A DNA stretch of 64,000 nt. It comes from Shinisaurus crocodilurus. Taxonomy: Eukaryota; Chordata; Lepidosauria; Squamata; Shinisauridae. Shown in pieces: positions 50,676-60,764 of this stretch (position 1 is the stretch's first letter; each line of letters begins with the position of its first letter). Both the position numbers and the translations under genes were made by a program. The stretch is from positions 211,434,942-211,498,941 of the forward strand of contig CM037880.1 in NCBI GenBank assembly GCA_021292165.1. Direction: 5' to 3'. The notes under the pieces were generated by a model. The model searched no databases, had not been told where the DNA came from, and saw nothing but the letters and a program-made list of their open reading frames with translations.

Positions 50676-50763
50676 CTTGGTTGACCAGCCGCAGCGCGTG
50701 GGTAAAGGACGGATCCAGGGAGTCCTTCTCCGCCATCAGCTCCGGCAGGTACTTCTCCTCCAT
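50676..50763 (-). CDS. KHDRBS3: KHDRBS3 coding exon 1 (N-terminus of SLM2/T-STAR)
   Basis: This exon encodes 29 residues plus the first base of codon 30, beginning [20 protein letters not shown] and ending ALRLVNQ. That matches the N-terminus of vertebrate KHDRBS3, a nuclear STAR-family protein that binds U/A-rich RNA and controls alternative splicing, for example of neurexin transcripts. The residues form the start of the QUA1 homodimerisation region that precedes the KH domain. The ATG lies in a good context (G at -3, G at +4), and the exon ends AAG|GTGGGG, a usable phase-1 donor. Joined to the acceptor at 2976 it restores codon 30 as GAA (Glu). The exon sits in a CpG island, as expected for a first coding exon. 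The identification rests on remembered family sequence; splice sites and phase are read directly. Confidence 0.95.
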
Positions 50764-51145
50764 GGCCCGCCCGCCCGCCTGCCCGGGGGGGACCGGACGA
50801 GACGCCTTGAAACGCAGGCAGGGAAACAAAAGAGGGGGGGGGGAGAGACACGCACGACGGTGCAGCGACAGCCGGCAGAGCGCAAATAAATCCTCGCTGG
50901 CAAAGCGGCCTCGGCGGGCGAGAGGAGCGAAAACAAATTCACGGAGAGGGAGAAAGAGAGACGGGAGGGGGAAGCCGCGGAGCAAAGAAGCGGCACTTGT
51001 TACGCCCTCCAAGCCGGGCGCATCCAGGAAAAGCCACAGGCGCCCGCTTCCCCCAATCCCGCGGATCCAAAGTAGCAAAAGAGGACCGCTGCTACCACTC
51101 CAAGGACACAACCGGTCGCAACGACTCCGAGCCGCGACTGAGCGT
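50764..51145 (-). other. KHDRBS3: Predicted KHDRBS3 5' UTR
   Basis: The segment lies between the inferred start site (about 30 bp downstream of the TATA-like box) and the ATG. It is very GC-rich and has no in-frame stop upstream of the ATG, so the reading frame stays open to 51291. No other in-frame ATG occurs within the predicted transcript. The upstream boundary is a guess from the TATA-like position. Confidence 0.4.
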
Positions 51146-51166
51146 CCGGACGTCGGCGCGGCGCGC

Positions 51167-51174
51167 TTTAAATA
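51167..51174 (-). promoter_or_regulatory. TATA-like box (TATTTAAA)
   Basis: This is the only AT-rich block in the CpG island, on the minus strand 404 bp upstream of the KHDRBS3 ATG. A start site about 30 bp downstream would fall near 51140. It could be a chance AT block, because CpG-island promoters often lack a TATA element. Confidence 0.4.
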
Positions 51175-51364
51175 AGCGGACGCCCCCCAAGCCACGCCCA
51201 CGGCCGTTCGGACGCCACGCCCCCCTCTCCCCGGCGCCTCACTAGAAAGGCGTAGTCCAAGCCTCCTCGCTTCGTTTCCCCCCCCCCGCAAGCCCGCCTA
51301 CCTTTGTTACCTATTGGGCAGGGAGCACGCTGTCACTGGTGGAGGAAGCGTTCCCTATTGCCTG

Positions 51365-51369
51365 ATTGG
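51365..51369 (-). promoter_or_regulatory. CCAAT box (NF-Y-like, GCCAATCA)
   Basis: The minus-strand sequence AGCCAATCAGG matches the NF-Y consensus closely. A second CCAAT lies 50 bp downstream at 51313-51317. The pair is upstream of the inferred KHDRBS3 start. Confidence 0.45.
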
Positions 51370-51559
51370 CTGGCATTTCCTCGTTCTGGCGAGGGAGGGA
51401 AGGATGGGCTCTCCCGCCTTAGGAGGAGGAGTGTTTGAGAGACTCGCGCGCCAAAGGCAACGGCAAAGGGCGGGAAAGGGGGTACCCTGCGCTCGAAGTT
51501 GCCGGTAGGGGGCGGGACGCCGCCTGTGCGAGGCGAGGCTGTGGCGGTTCGGTTAGCGG

Positions 51560-51583
51560 GCGCGCGCGCGCGCGCGCCACGTG
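51560..51583. promoter_or_regulatory. (GC)n tract abutting a CACGTG E-box
   Basis: An uninterrupted alternating GC run of about 17 bases (51560-51577) has Z-DNA potential. It is followed directly by the palindromic E-box CACGTG (51578-51583), a MYC/MAX/USF-type site. It lies at the outer edge of the CpG island. Confidence 0.5.
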
Positions 51584-52201
51584 CCTGACTGGATCCGTTA
51601 ATTCTCCTCAGGACACGTGAAGCGCCTCATAAGCGCGCCTGCTTAAAACATTCACATTCCTCTCCCGTCTCGTAAGCCAAGAGGGCCCACGGCGGGGGCT
51701 TAGGCAAATTATAAAAGCCCTGCAAGACTGCCACCAACACCCCCAAAATACATAAACAAAACCTTAAAGAAGAATGAGTTAAAAAAAAAAAAAAAAAACA
51801 CCCCAGCAACGCTGTCAGGGGCCCCAAACTGAGTAATAAAAGCTTGTCTTAAAAATACCAGCCAACTAAACAAGTTGGAGTTGGAGTCAGGCAGGAATAA
51901 ATTCAGTAGAAGTTATATATGTAAACAAGTTAGGAAGGGAAAGTTCAAGAAGAATCAAATACAAAAAATAAAAGGTGAAAGCTGACAATAGGGGCAGACC
52001 TGCCACCCACCACACTACAGAGTTTACTCTGGTTCAGCATTGCCAGGGCCATCTTTCTTTTTTTAATGCTGCGGGACAGCCAGAAATTGAACAGATGAAG
52101 GGTTGTCGAGATTAGTGGATCTCCATGCTTGGGGGGCGGGGGGGGGGATTCCTGTATTTATTTTGCTTTCATATATTTTGCCTGCTATGCTCCTTTTAAA
52201 G

Positions 52202-52323
52202 CAGTGTTCTCCAGCCTTGGGGTACCCAGATGTTTTTGGCCTACAACTCCCAGCATGCCCCAGCCAGCTATGCTGGGAGTTGTAGGCCAAAAACATCTGG
52301 GGACCCAAGGTTGGAGAACACTG
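52202..52323. mobile_element. Palindromic hAT MITE, copy 4
   Basis: This 122-bp copy lies in KHDRBS3 5' flanking DNA, about 1 kb upstream of the inferred start. Flanks ttttaaag and ctttaaag match at 7 of 8. The arms are nearly identical, so it is a strong hairpin. Confidence 0.85.
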
Positions 52324-52694
52324 CTTTAAAGGCAAGCGGTTATAGGCAATTCTGGCTAAATAAGCATTTCTGGCTCAACTGGAGAATTTGGAGTTGTGGT
52401 GGGTTTAGCCCCATCAAAGTGAATGTTACTAAACTGGTGGGAATGCAAAACACTAGTTAATATGCATTAAGTGTCATCAAGTGATTTTAAATATGTACCT
52501 ATAAAAATAGAGACCCAAAGATCATATCCTCTCCCTATGTTAAGTGGAATGCGCCATAAGCACCATTCCATGGTAGATAGGATGAGGTGAGAGTGGAGTT
52601 TCACCGGTGCAACATCACAAGTTGCAAGCAGCAATGCCACAAAATACCCAGGATATTGCACCACTGCAGGCAGGACGGGACAGCTATCATGGAT

Positions 52695-53420
52695 CAGTTG
52701 TACATAAGAACATAAGAAAAGCAATACTGGATCATCAGACCAAGGGACCATCTAGTCCAGCATTCTGTTCACACGGTGGCCAACCAGCTGCCCACAGGAT
52801 CCCACAAGCAGGACATGAGTGCAACAGCACCCTCCCGTCCATGTTCCCCAGCAACTGGTGTACACAGGCATACTGCCTCTGATGCTGGAGGTAGCAGATA
52901 GCCAATCTGGACTAGTAGCCATTGACAGCCTTCTCCTCCATGAATTTGTCCAATCCCGTTTTAAAGCCCTCCAAATTGGTGGCCATCACTGCATCTTGTG
53001 GAAGTGAATTCCATAGTTTAACTGTGCGCTGTGTGAAGAAGTGCTTCCTTTTATCTGTCCTGAATCTCCCACCAATCAGCTTAATGGGATGACCCCATCC
53101 GGTTCTTGTATTATAAGAGGGGAAGAAGAATGTCTCACTGTCCACTTCCTCCACACCATGCATAATTTTGTACACCACCTCTATAATATCTCCCCTTACC
53201 TTTTTTCTAAGCTAAGTAATCCCTGCTGTTGTAACCTTTCCTCTTAGGGGAGTTGTTCCAGCCCCTGATAATTTTAGTTGCCCTTTTCTGCACTTTTTCC
53301 AACTCTACAATGCCCTTTTTTAGGTGCATTGACCAAAACTGTACACAGTATTCTAAGTGTGGTTGCACCATAGATTTGAATAAGATTTGTATTTGCACCA
53401 TGCAAGGCCTTGAAACAAGT
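52695..53420 (-). mobile_element. CR1 LINE 3' portion of a second lineage
   Basis: Minus-strand frames contain MVQPHLEYCVQFWSMHLKKG with LEKVQKRATKIIRG, then [14 protein letters not shown] and [14 protein letters not shown], the C-terminal ORF2 domain of CR1. The frame is broken by a shift and stops near 53180-53210. The 3' terminus is repeated TTCTTATG (about 52695-52715), unlike the ATTCTATG of the other copies, marking a separate CR1 lineage. Confidence 0.85.
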
Positions 53421-53424
53421 CAAA

Positions 53425-54600
53425 TATGGCTGGAATTGGGGTGTGCCAGCACTATGGGCAGTTCTGACCACTTCAGCAAAACCAGGGGTCATCCTTGTTT
53501 GCCCCATTGCAATAATGCAAACAAAAATATATGTATTTAATTCAAATGCTAAGACCCACTTGATTTAATACATAAGACAGTATGATGCCCAAATTGTTTT
53601 CACCAGTGCAAGTCCTGATGCAGTAGAAGCCTATTGCAAACACCAGTAGTACTAAGATGTTAGCAAACACAACTGTTCATATTTTCAGGTGTATCACTCA
53701 AAACTCATTCCTAAATACTACTTTTTCAGCCTTAAACAATAAAAATCAGTGATTGTACAAGCAAAGTTATTGAATTCTAGTAAATTGAGCTTGCATTCTA
53801 CAAGCATAAAGGCACACATTCCAGGCTGATACTTTAACAACAACAACAACAACACGGTGTGTGTGACACTTTACAGCAACTAGTAGCTGACATGGTTTAG
53901 TAAAGAAAAATTGTGTGCATGGTGGTTCTTTTTAATTAAAGCAGCTCCAGGAGGCTGCAAATTTGATTGCGGCAGCAGTACAGGAAAAGGGGTGCTTAAA
54001 CCTTCCCACTCCAAGCTGCACATCCCCCATATAGCGGGGTGGGGAGGTTAAAAAGCCATCGCTGTTGCACACATCTGCTTGAAATCTCAACTTTGGCCCT
54101 AAGAAGTAGCAGTTTGTGCTGTATATGAGCAGCAAAAGACAGTCACTGGAGAGATAAAATGAGATAGCCGCATACATGCCACAGTGAGCTATACAGAAAA
54201 GTGAGATATAATTGTAATAGAAAAACAAGGTCTTGCCATTATCAGGTCTGTAAGTTTACACTGATGTCGAGGACACTTATGTGGCCCAAATGCCCTTTTC
54301 TCCCCACTGTCTCCATCAAACCTATCCCAGTACTTGATATATTAGAGCACTATTTTAACTTCAGTCTGTAACTGTAAGGACCTTGAATAGCTTCCTCCTC
54401 GGCCTTCATGAGTTCCATCAATGAATCACTGTTGCTGTGCTCAGAAGAGAGAGACAGAGAAAACTAAAAGCAAAGGACTTGACTTTGCAAGTAACATTGC
54501 TGAAGCAGCAATGCAAATTGTCAACTACATTCCATGGAAGATTTAATAAACTGGCCACTAGGTGCAGATACATACAGTTTGAATTGCCCCTGATTTGCAC
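53425..54600. other. 5' flanking DNA without recognisable features
   Basis: It holds an (AAC)n run at 53839-53853. The rest is unremarkable, with no exon-like or coding signal. Confidence 0.5.
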
Positions 54601-54604
54601 AAAT

Positions 54605-54720
54605 TATTTATTTATTTTATTTTTATTTATTATATTTTTAAATCGCCCATCTGGCCAGCCACCCGGCCACCCTGGGCGATGTACAACAGGATAAAATACA
54701 ATAAAACAAAATTAAAAATT
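54605..54720 (-). mobile_element. LINE 3' tail fragment, minus orientation
   Basis: A (TTTA)n run is followed by aaatcgcccatctggccagc and ccaccctgggcgatgtacaa, a 3' UTR end in reverse. A similar fragment lies at 1683-1740 in intron 2. Confidence 0.6.
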
Positions 54721-55465
54721 CATGTGAGGCATCTACATGTATGAGCATCATTAACACTGGAGAAAAATACTCACAGAAGAGATACTGGAAACCTCCATGA
54801 GCAGGGAGTGCTAGGCATGCAGAAATAACTCATAAAAGTTTGTACGGCCTCTTCCATGTGTACACTTCTCCCATGTTATCGTTGTTGGCAAAAGTGGCTA
54901 AATAAAGCAGACTGAATCAGGAAAGTGGCTTGGGAAACTTTACTAAGTCATAAACTGATAATCCCCTGGCTAAACAGCCAGAATGATAAAACAGCAGAGC
55001 AAATCAGTCCAGGTTATAAACAGCATGAAACCACCACTACTACAGAACATGCTGAACATGCTAATCTTTTTATGCACAAAAAAATCAGTTCCAATGAAAC
55101 TTGCTTCTGGCACTGCAAGCAACACTGGCACTGAGCCGGTAGAGGTGAGCTGTAGTACTGAGCATGCCCAGACTCACACTTTGTACGAGTGAACCACATG
55201 GCTTCCAGTGAACTACCCGTTGTGCCTCTCATCTCTTCTCGAGGGAATGTCTTTAACAATGATACAAGCAAAGAATGCTGTAAAAGGTGTGCAAATAAAT
55301 ATTAATAAAATAATCAAGGTAAATTCTCTTAACACAGTTCAGCCTGTATAACCCTTCACCAGGGGAACAATGTCAAATGTGGCTACATAAAAAAATAATG
55401 TATTTATTTCTCTTAAAATATTTATATGCCACTCTCAAACTCAGTTTTCAAGGCGACTTAAGGGG

Positions 55466-55884
55466 CTATGTCCTATGGGAATGCCTGTAACCCTCCGAAC
55501 TTGGAGGATTACGGGCATCTCATGCAGGGCAGGAGGAGCACAGAGACGAAGGTTGCCTCCACACTCGTCCTGCCCTGCAAACCAGGTCGACAGCCGATTT
55601 CGGCTAACTGCCGCGCTATGGAGTGGGAGAAAAGGAGGCTGAGGTGCTGCCAGGATACCTCGTATCTTGGCAGTGCCGGTCTCCTCCCTTCCCCACCCCC
55701 ACCCCCCACTAAACCCCTTCTCTGAGGTTGCTTTTGTGACCTTGGAGAAGCAGCCAGCGTGGTTCTTTCCGCGCCGGCTGCAGGGGGGGGGGGGCTCTGA
55801 GCGCAGAGTCCCAGCCCCAAACTCAGTCTGGGACTCTGAAAAATTCTGTGGCCCTCTAGATGCTGTCTAGAGGCCATAGGATTG
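55466..55884. repeat. GCAATCCTATGGC repeat, copy 3
   Basis: It carries cttggagaagcagccagcgt and ggttctttccgcgccggct, homologous to copy 1, and ends ggccataggattg. The interior holds a duplicated gtatcttggcagtgccggt-like segment not clear in copy 1. Confidence 0.6.
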
Positions 55885-56189
55885 TGCTGCCCTTTAAAAA
55901 CAGTCATCCATAGCATTAAAACACATTAAAAGCCAGTAGCAAGGGATCCTCAACCAGAATTCAGGGGGTCCTAAACTCCATTAGAGCATAAATAGTAGTG
56001 TTGTTGTGTTTTTAAATCAGCACCTTGAAGTCATAAAGGAGGTTGCTGACCAAATCAACAGGGAGAAAGCATTCCACAGTTGAGGCATCACAACAAAGAA
56101 GACCCTGTTCCTTCTTGGAACTGGAGGCCTTGCTCTGTGTCCCATCAACTTTAGAGGAGCAACTGGCAGGCATGACAGACCGTCTTTTC

Positions 56190-56462
56190 ATTTGTGGCAA
56201 CTAGGTTGTAAAATGACCTCCCTGTGGAGATCCACCAGTCTCTAACCTTTGTTTGCTTTTTGGCATGCAGTTCAGACCTACTGATTGCATCGGGGTTTGG
56301 ACCTCAGACCGATTGCTGTGTTTCAAGTGTTTATTATTTTTTTGTTCCGACATTTAAATGTATTGTTTATTTTATTTTAAATTTTGTATGGTCTTGGTAA
56401 GCCTCTTTGAGCATCCTATATAGAAAAACATGTCATAAATATATTTTAAAATAAAATAAATA
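56190..56462 (+). mobile_element. L2-like LINE 3' end
   Basis: A short ORF2 remnant is followed by an AT-rich 3' UTR with ggtaagcctctttgagcatc and an aaaataaaataaataa tail. It is more diverged than the 15690 copy. Confidence 0.6.
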
Positions 56463-57710
56463 ATGCAGTGGTAGATATCCATATCCGTTACTAATACCTA
56501 GCAAACATAATTAAGACATATGCTTTAATACATTCAGCTACCCCAAAAAGTAGCTATCTTTTGCGCCGGCTAACCAGAGAAATTCCACAAAGAGCAACAT
56601 AAGCAGGAAATAATCTTCAGCCAAAGGCACAAGAACAAACATGCCTCAATATGATAACAGCAGTGCCATCTGTAATGTCCTGGTAGAACAAACTGTGCTT
56701 GAGTCTCAAGTGCACAGAATACCAGCAAGTCAATTAATCCACTGTGAAAAAATGGAAATCAAATTTCTGTGATCCGTGTTCGAAACCAGCAAACTGCTAT
56801 CAAAGCAGGGTAGCATTCTCAGGACTTGCAGAACCAGTTCACCATGCAGGCAGGTAGATATTTCCCCTTTAAAACAGTACATCCTCCTCTCTTCTAAAGT
56901 TAAAACTTGCACGCAGGGGTTATTCCAGTCCTTACTGTGCATTAAGTACAGAAGCGGAGGAGGGAGTTAGGGCCTGATCAGCGAATTACTCCACCTTGCT
57001 TGACGCACACGCTGGGACTGGAAGATCTAGCAAAGCATACTGTTCACAGCATTTTCCGCAGCTCTCGTGCTTCACTGTCTGACAGAGCTATACTCCCACA
57101 GTGCCAAATCTATTCACAACAGCTGAGCAGCTTGGTGCCAAAATTACTGAATTTTAACGAGCCTTACTCCCTAATCCTAAAACACCTTTAAAAAGGGGGA
57201 AAAAAAAAGCAAGTCCTTTTAATGTCATATTGGGCCCACAGAAAAAGAAACATAAAGCAAGTGAATTGATTCCTTTATCTAGATCTTTCAAATGCCACAA
57301 ACAAGCTTCTGAGTCACACAGAACCCTTCCTCAGGTGATGATAGCTAGTTTGCTTTCTAATTTGCTAATATAACAATTATTATAGTTTTGCCTCATCAGT
57401 ACTACGGCCCTAGTGGTACTGGAGTGAAGACGCAGTGATATCATATTCCTGGTACCGGGTTCCCCCCCCCCCAAAAGAAGCATGCATTTCCCCTGGAGGT
57501 TGTTGTTTGTTTGTTTGTTGTTTTTATTAAGTTGATTCTTTAGTGTTAAGGGCAATTATGATCTACGTGGATGAGACATTCAAAATTGTCTCTGTGGGAT
57601 ATGAAATTGTTCCCCATGTGAATGAATATCCAGGAACAGTTAAGTGTGCTTTATTGTGGAGAAGATTTTGAATGTCTGAAGTGACCCTACGATACCAGGG
57701 GGATGCATGC

Positions 57711-58311
57711 CAGGGATGGGGACTCGGACTCGAGGACTCGACTCGTGAGTTGGACTGAGTCCCCCCTCTGACTCGACTCGGACTCGAGTCCCAATATTTT
57801 TAATGGGACTCGAGACTCGACTCGGGACTCGAGACCAAGGACTCTTCAACATCCCTGGGCTGTGCCAGAAGGAGTGGAGAGAAGTGCGATCGCCAGAGAA
57901 GATTTTATTTTTTTAAATCATTTTCCTAAAATGCAACCTTTCAGACATTTTGGGTTTGGCTGTGTCTGCCTGCCTGCTTTGGGGTTCCCTGCCTCCTCTG
58001 CCTGTCTGGTTATTTTGGGTTTGTCCGCCTGGTCTGTTCTTGCCAAAATCAGTTGCAGAGTTTTGAAATAAAAAGGCACACTTGTGCCTAGAATTTATTT
58101 AAGCCACACATCTGAAGTAGACTTATTTTGTTGGGGGAAAACCCCATTGATTTTAATAGGGACTCGTGGAGTCAGTTTTGGGAGTGACTCGGGACTTGGG
58201 ACTCGGGAGTCACCATTTTGGACCAAGGACTCGGACTCGGACCCGAGACTCGGGTCCAAAGACTCGTGACTCGACTCGTGACTCGAGACCAAGGACTCTT
58301 CAACATCCCTG
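57711..58311. mobile_element. hAT-like element with GGACTCG subterminal repeats
   Basis: The 601-bp element starts CAGGGATG, ends CATCCCTG, and is flanked by a perfect 8-bp duplication atgcatgc. Both subterminal zones are dense arrays of GACTCG/CGAGTC motifs. The right-end sequence gaccaaggactcttcaacat occurs twice (about 57833 and 58287), so a partial internal duplication of the terminus is present. The middle is AT-rich and non-coding. Confidence 0.85.
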
Positions 58312-58701
58312 ATGCATGCTGGACTAAGCCATACAACCCCCACTGACACTTACGGTAGTTTGAGCCTTGGACTTGGTCCACAAAGGGATCTTATATTAAT
58401 ATACTAAATAAGTACATTCACTAATACAATCAGGCCAATTACCAGAACATGTCATACCCGTACTGTTCCCTCATGGTTCCTTGTTCCGTGACGACTGCAT
58501 TATCTGGCATATTGTGTTTGATCCCACCCGCCAGACAACAGAAATTACAAATCTTGAGCATAGTGCTTCTATTTGTTGCAACTGAGTTGCGCAGTAGAAC
58601 TTCTAGGTGGATTGGGCCCTGCCTTTGTAGTCCACGTTTGGGGGTGGTGGTGGTGGGAATAGGTTGCTTTAATAGAGAGCAACACATTGGAGCATTTAAC
58701 T

Positions 58702-58839
58702 CAGTGTTCTCCAACCTTGGGTCCCCAGATGTGTTTGGCCTACAACTCCCAGCATGCCCCAGCCAGCATAGCTGCTGGCTGGGGCATGCTGGGAGTTGTA
58801 GGCCAAAAACATCTGGGGACCCAAGGTTGGAGAACACTG
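58702..58839. mobile_element. Palindromic hAT MITE, copy 5
   Basis: This 138-bp copy has CAGTGTTCTCC ends and a central ccagccagcatagctgctgg palindrome. Flanking 8-mers atttaact and agttaact differ at one base. Confidence 0.85.
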
Positions 58840-59429
58840 AGTTAACTGATCACATCTTAAAGAGTCACTGTCAGACTCTTCCTCACCATTTCTTACTAAA
58901 AAAGACACAGATATTTCCACCCTGCACAAAGTGCTCAGATGCCATCTCAGTCACTATATGCTGTTTAATACCTGTCTGTGTGAGACATACAGTTTTCCTG
59001 ACAGTATCCAGCGCTGCTTAAATAGGCCAAACTAAGGGCCTAAATTGTTAAGTACTCTGGGAAGATTAAACAGTGTGCTGCAAAGGATAAACACAAAGAG
59101 TAATCTGTAAGTGGTTAAAAAAAAAAAAAAAAGCTTATGTGTTTTTTGTCTGGGGGGTTATCAAGTATATATGTGCACTAACTGATATGCAACAATCTTT
59201 AGAAAATAAAAGAAAGAGAATCTCCAGTAATGCCTTCCATTAAAAAGTACTTAATGTGTCAGGAGATGCTGTTCTTGTTCTTCTGCAGTAGCTACTTGTA
59301 GTTTATGAAAATCCCTCTTGTAGGTGAATGTTTCAAAGTTGGTGGATTGCACCTATAGAATCAGACACTCTGCTTTATAAACAAAGTTTTAGGTTTTATT
59401 TAAACAAGAGGCTTTTGTACAAAGCATAC

Positions 59430-59600
59430 AGGCCTGTGGCTCACGCTGGCTCAGTTTGTCTGAGTGTGGAAAGCTAAGCAGGGTCAGGCCTGGTTATGAC
59501 TTGGATGGGAGACCCCTCCTCTAATTTCCTGCATTGAGCAGGGGGTTGGACTCGATGGCCTTGTAGGCCCCTTCCAACTCTATGATCTATGGAATCTATG
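59430..59600 (+). mobile_element. 5S rRNA-derived SINE fused to a CR1 3' tail
   Basis: Positions 59458-59514 match the internal promoter half of vertebrate 5S rRNA (aagctaagcagggtc, ggcctggtta, acttggatgggagacc), including A-box and C-box wording. From about 59522 the sequence switches to the CR1 3' end (gagcagggggttggactcga, then ctatgatctatggaatctat). The combination resembles SINE3-type elements, in which a 5S promoter drives RNA carrying a LINE tail. It could instead be a one-off template switch. Confidence 0.75.
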
Positions 59601-59740
59601 AAAGCTCTTTTAGGCTGTGGCCTCACTCTCCCCAGGCCAGAAGAAGTGGGTGTTGCCCTCAACCACTTCCTGGTTCCTCCCAGGAAGCTCAACCCATTCT
59701 GTTACAGTGAACATGCAGATGGCCAGCTATACAACTAGAT

Positions 59741-59876
59741 CAGAGGAGGGGAACCTATGGCTCACCAGATGTTGTTGAACTACAACTCCCATCATCCCTA
59801 ACCATTGGCCATGTTGCCTGGGGTTGATGGGAATTAGTCAAACAACACCTAGAGGGTGACAGGTTCCCCAACCCTG
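59741..59876. mobile_element. hAT MITE of a related family
   Basis: This 136-bp element has CAGAGGAGGGGAACC at the left and GGTTCCCCAACCCTG at the right. Flanking aactagat and cactagat match at 7 of 8. The interior carries tacaactcccatcatcccta. Confidence 0.75.
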
Positions 59877-60304
59877 CACTAGATGATCCTAGGTGGTTAT
59901 CTAGAGTAAGTATTTATTTATTTACAGCGCTTGTATACCACTCCATATCAAGACAGATTCCGGAGTGGTGAACAATAAAGCGATAAAACAGATAAAAGAA
60001 TTAAAACAATGAATTAAAAATTCACATACTCTTAGAGTGTTCAATTTATAATGATCTTAGAATTAAATATATTTCTCCATTGATAAAACCATTTGTAAAG
60101 GTACGTTTCCTGTTGTCTAATGTTGACAAGTATATATCCTATAGAACATCCAAATTCCTTGTAAATGTTTTACAAATGTTTACTGTAAAAACTTACGGTT
60201 ATAAGGGAAATTATTTAATTTCTGAAGATCTATTAACTAAGCTCTGACTCTGTATAATGGCAAATTGCTGTGATACAATAAAGTTGTTGAATTAAAAACA
60301 GGAT

Positions 60305-60762
60305 AACTTTAAAACTGTGACTGGTCAGCAAGGAAGGCTTTCTGGAACAAAGACATCTTCAGCAGGAGCCGAAAACAACACAGTGTCAAAGCCTGCCTGA
60401 CCTTCAGATGCAGGGCATTCCATAGAGGTGGAGCCACCACACTGAAGGCTCTTCTCCTGGTGGACTCCAACCAGGCCAAATGGCCATGTGAAACCACCAG
60501 GAGAATGTCAGTAGCCTCAGTGACCAGGCCAGTTGGTAAGGCAGAGGGCACTCTCTCAGGTATCCTGGTCTCAAGTTGTTCAGGGCTTTGCACACCAATA
60601 CCAGAACCTTAAACCTGGCCTGGTAGTGAATAGGCAGCCAGGGCAGTTCCTTCAGCAAAGGAGTTGCATGTTGAATAGGGGCAGCTCCTGACAACAGCCA
60701 AGCTGCTGCATTCTGCACTACAGCTTCTGGAGCAGCCTTAAGGGCAGCCCCACAATTTGCAC
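60305..60762 (-). mobile_element. L2-like LINE ORF2 C-terminal fragment
   Basis: Minus-strand frames show ELPWLPIHYQARFKVLVLVC and ALNNLRPGYLRECPLPYQ, then a shift, then FSVVAPPLWNALHLKVRQ. This order is typical of the L2 ORF2 C-terminus. It abuts the plus-strand CR1 that starts at about 60765. Confidence 0.8.
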
Positions 60763-60764
60763 CT

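Larger units (their letters stand above)
50430..51600 (-). promoter_or_regulatory. KHDRBS3: CpG island and KHDRBS3 promoter region
   Basis: The segment changes abruptly from an AT-rich background to dense CG dinucleotides and GC boxes (GGGCGGG type near 51470-51520, CCACGCCC near 51190-51225). It spans the start codon and the sequence upstream of it on the minus strand. A TATA-like TATTTAAA and two CCAAT boxes on the minus strand lie upstream of the ATG. The transcription start is inferred to be near 51140, giving a GC-rich 5' UTR of about 380 bp. Similar motif density on the plus side means divergent transcription is possible. Confidence 0.8.

Noticed and set aside
50245..50889. 214-residue plus-strand frame in the CpG island
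   Set aside because: It overlaps the reverse strand of KHDRBS3 exon 1 and a SINE. Its composition is low-complexity GC-rich, with no family resemblance.
58449..59021. 190-residue plus-strand frame
   Set aside because: It runs through a palindromic MITE and shares no motif with known proteins.
59458..59514. A functional 5S rRNA gene
   Set aside because: Only the 3' part of the internal promoter region is present. The 5' half and the 3' stem are missing and a CR1 tail follows.
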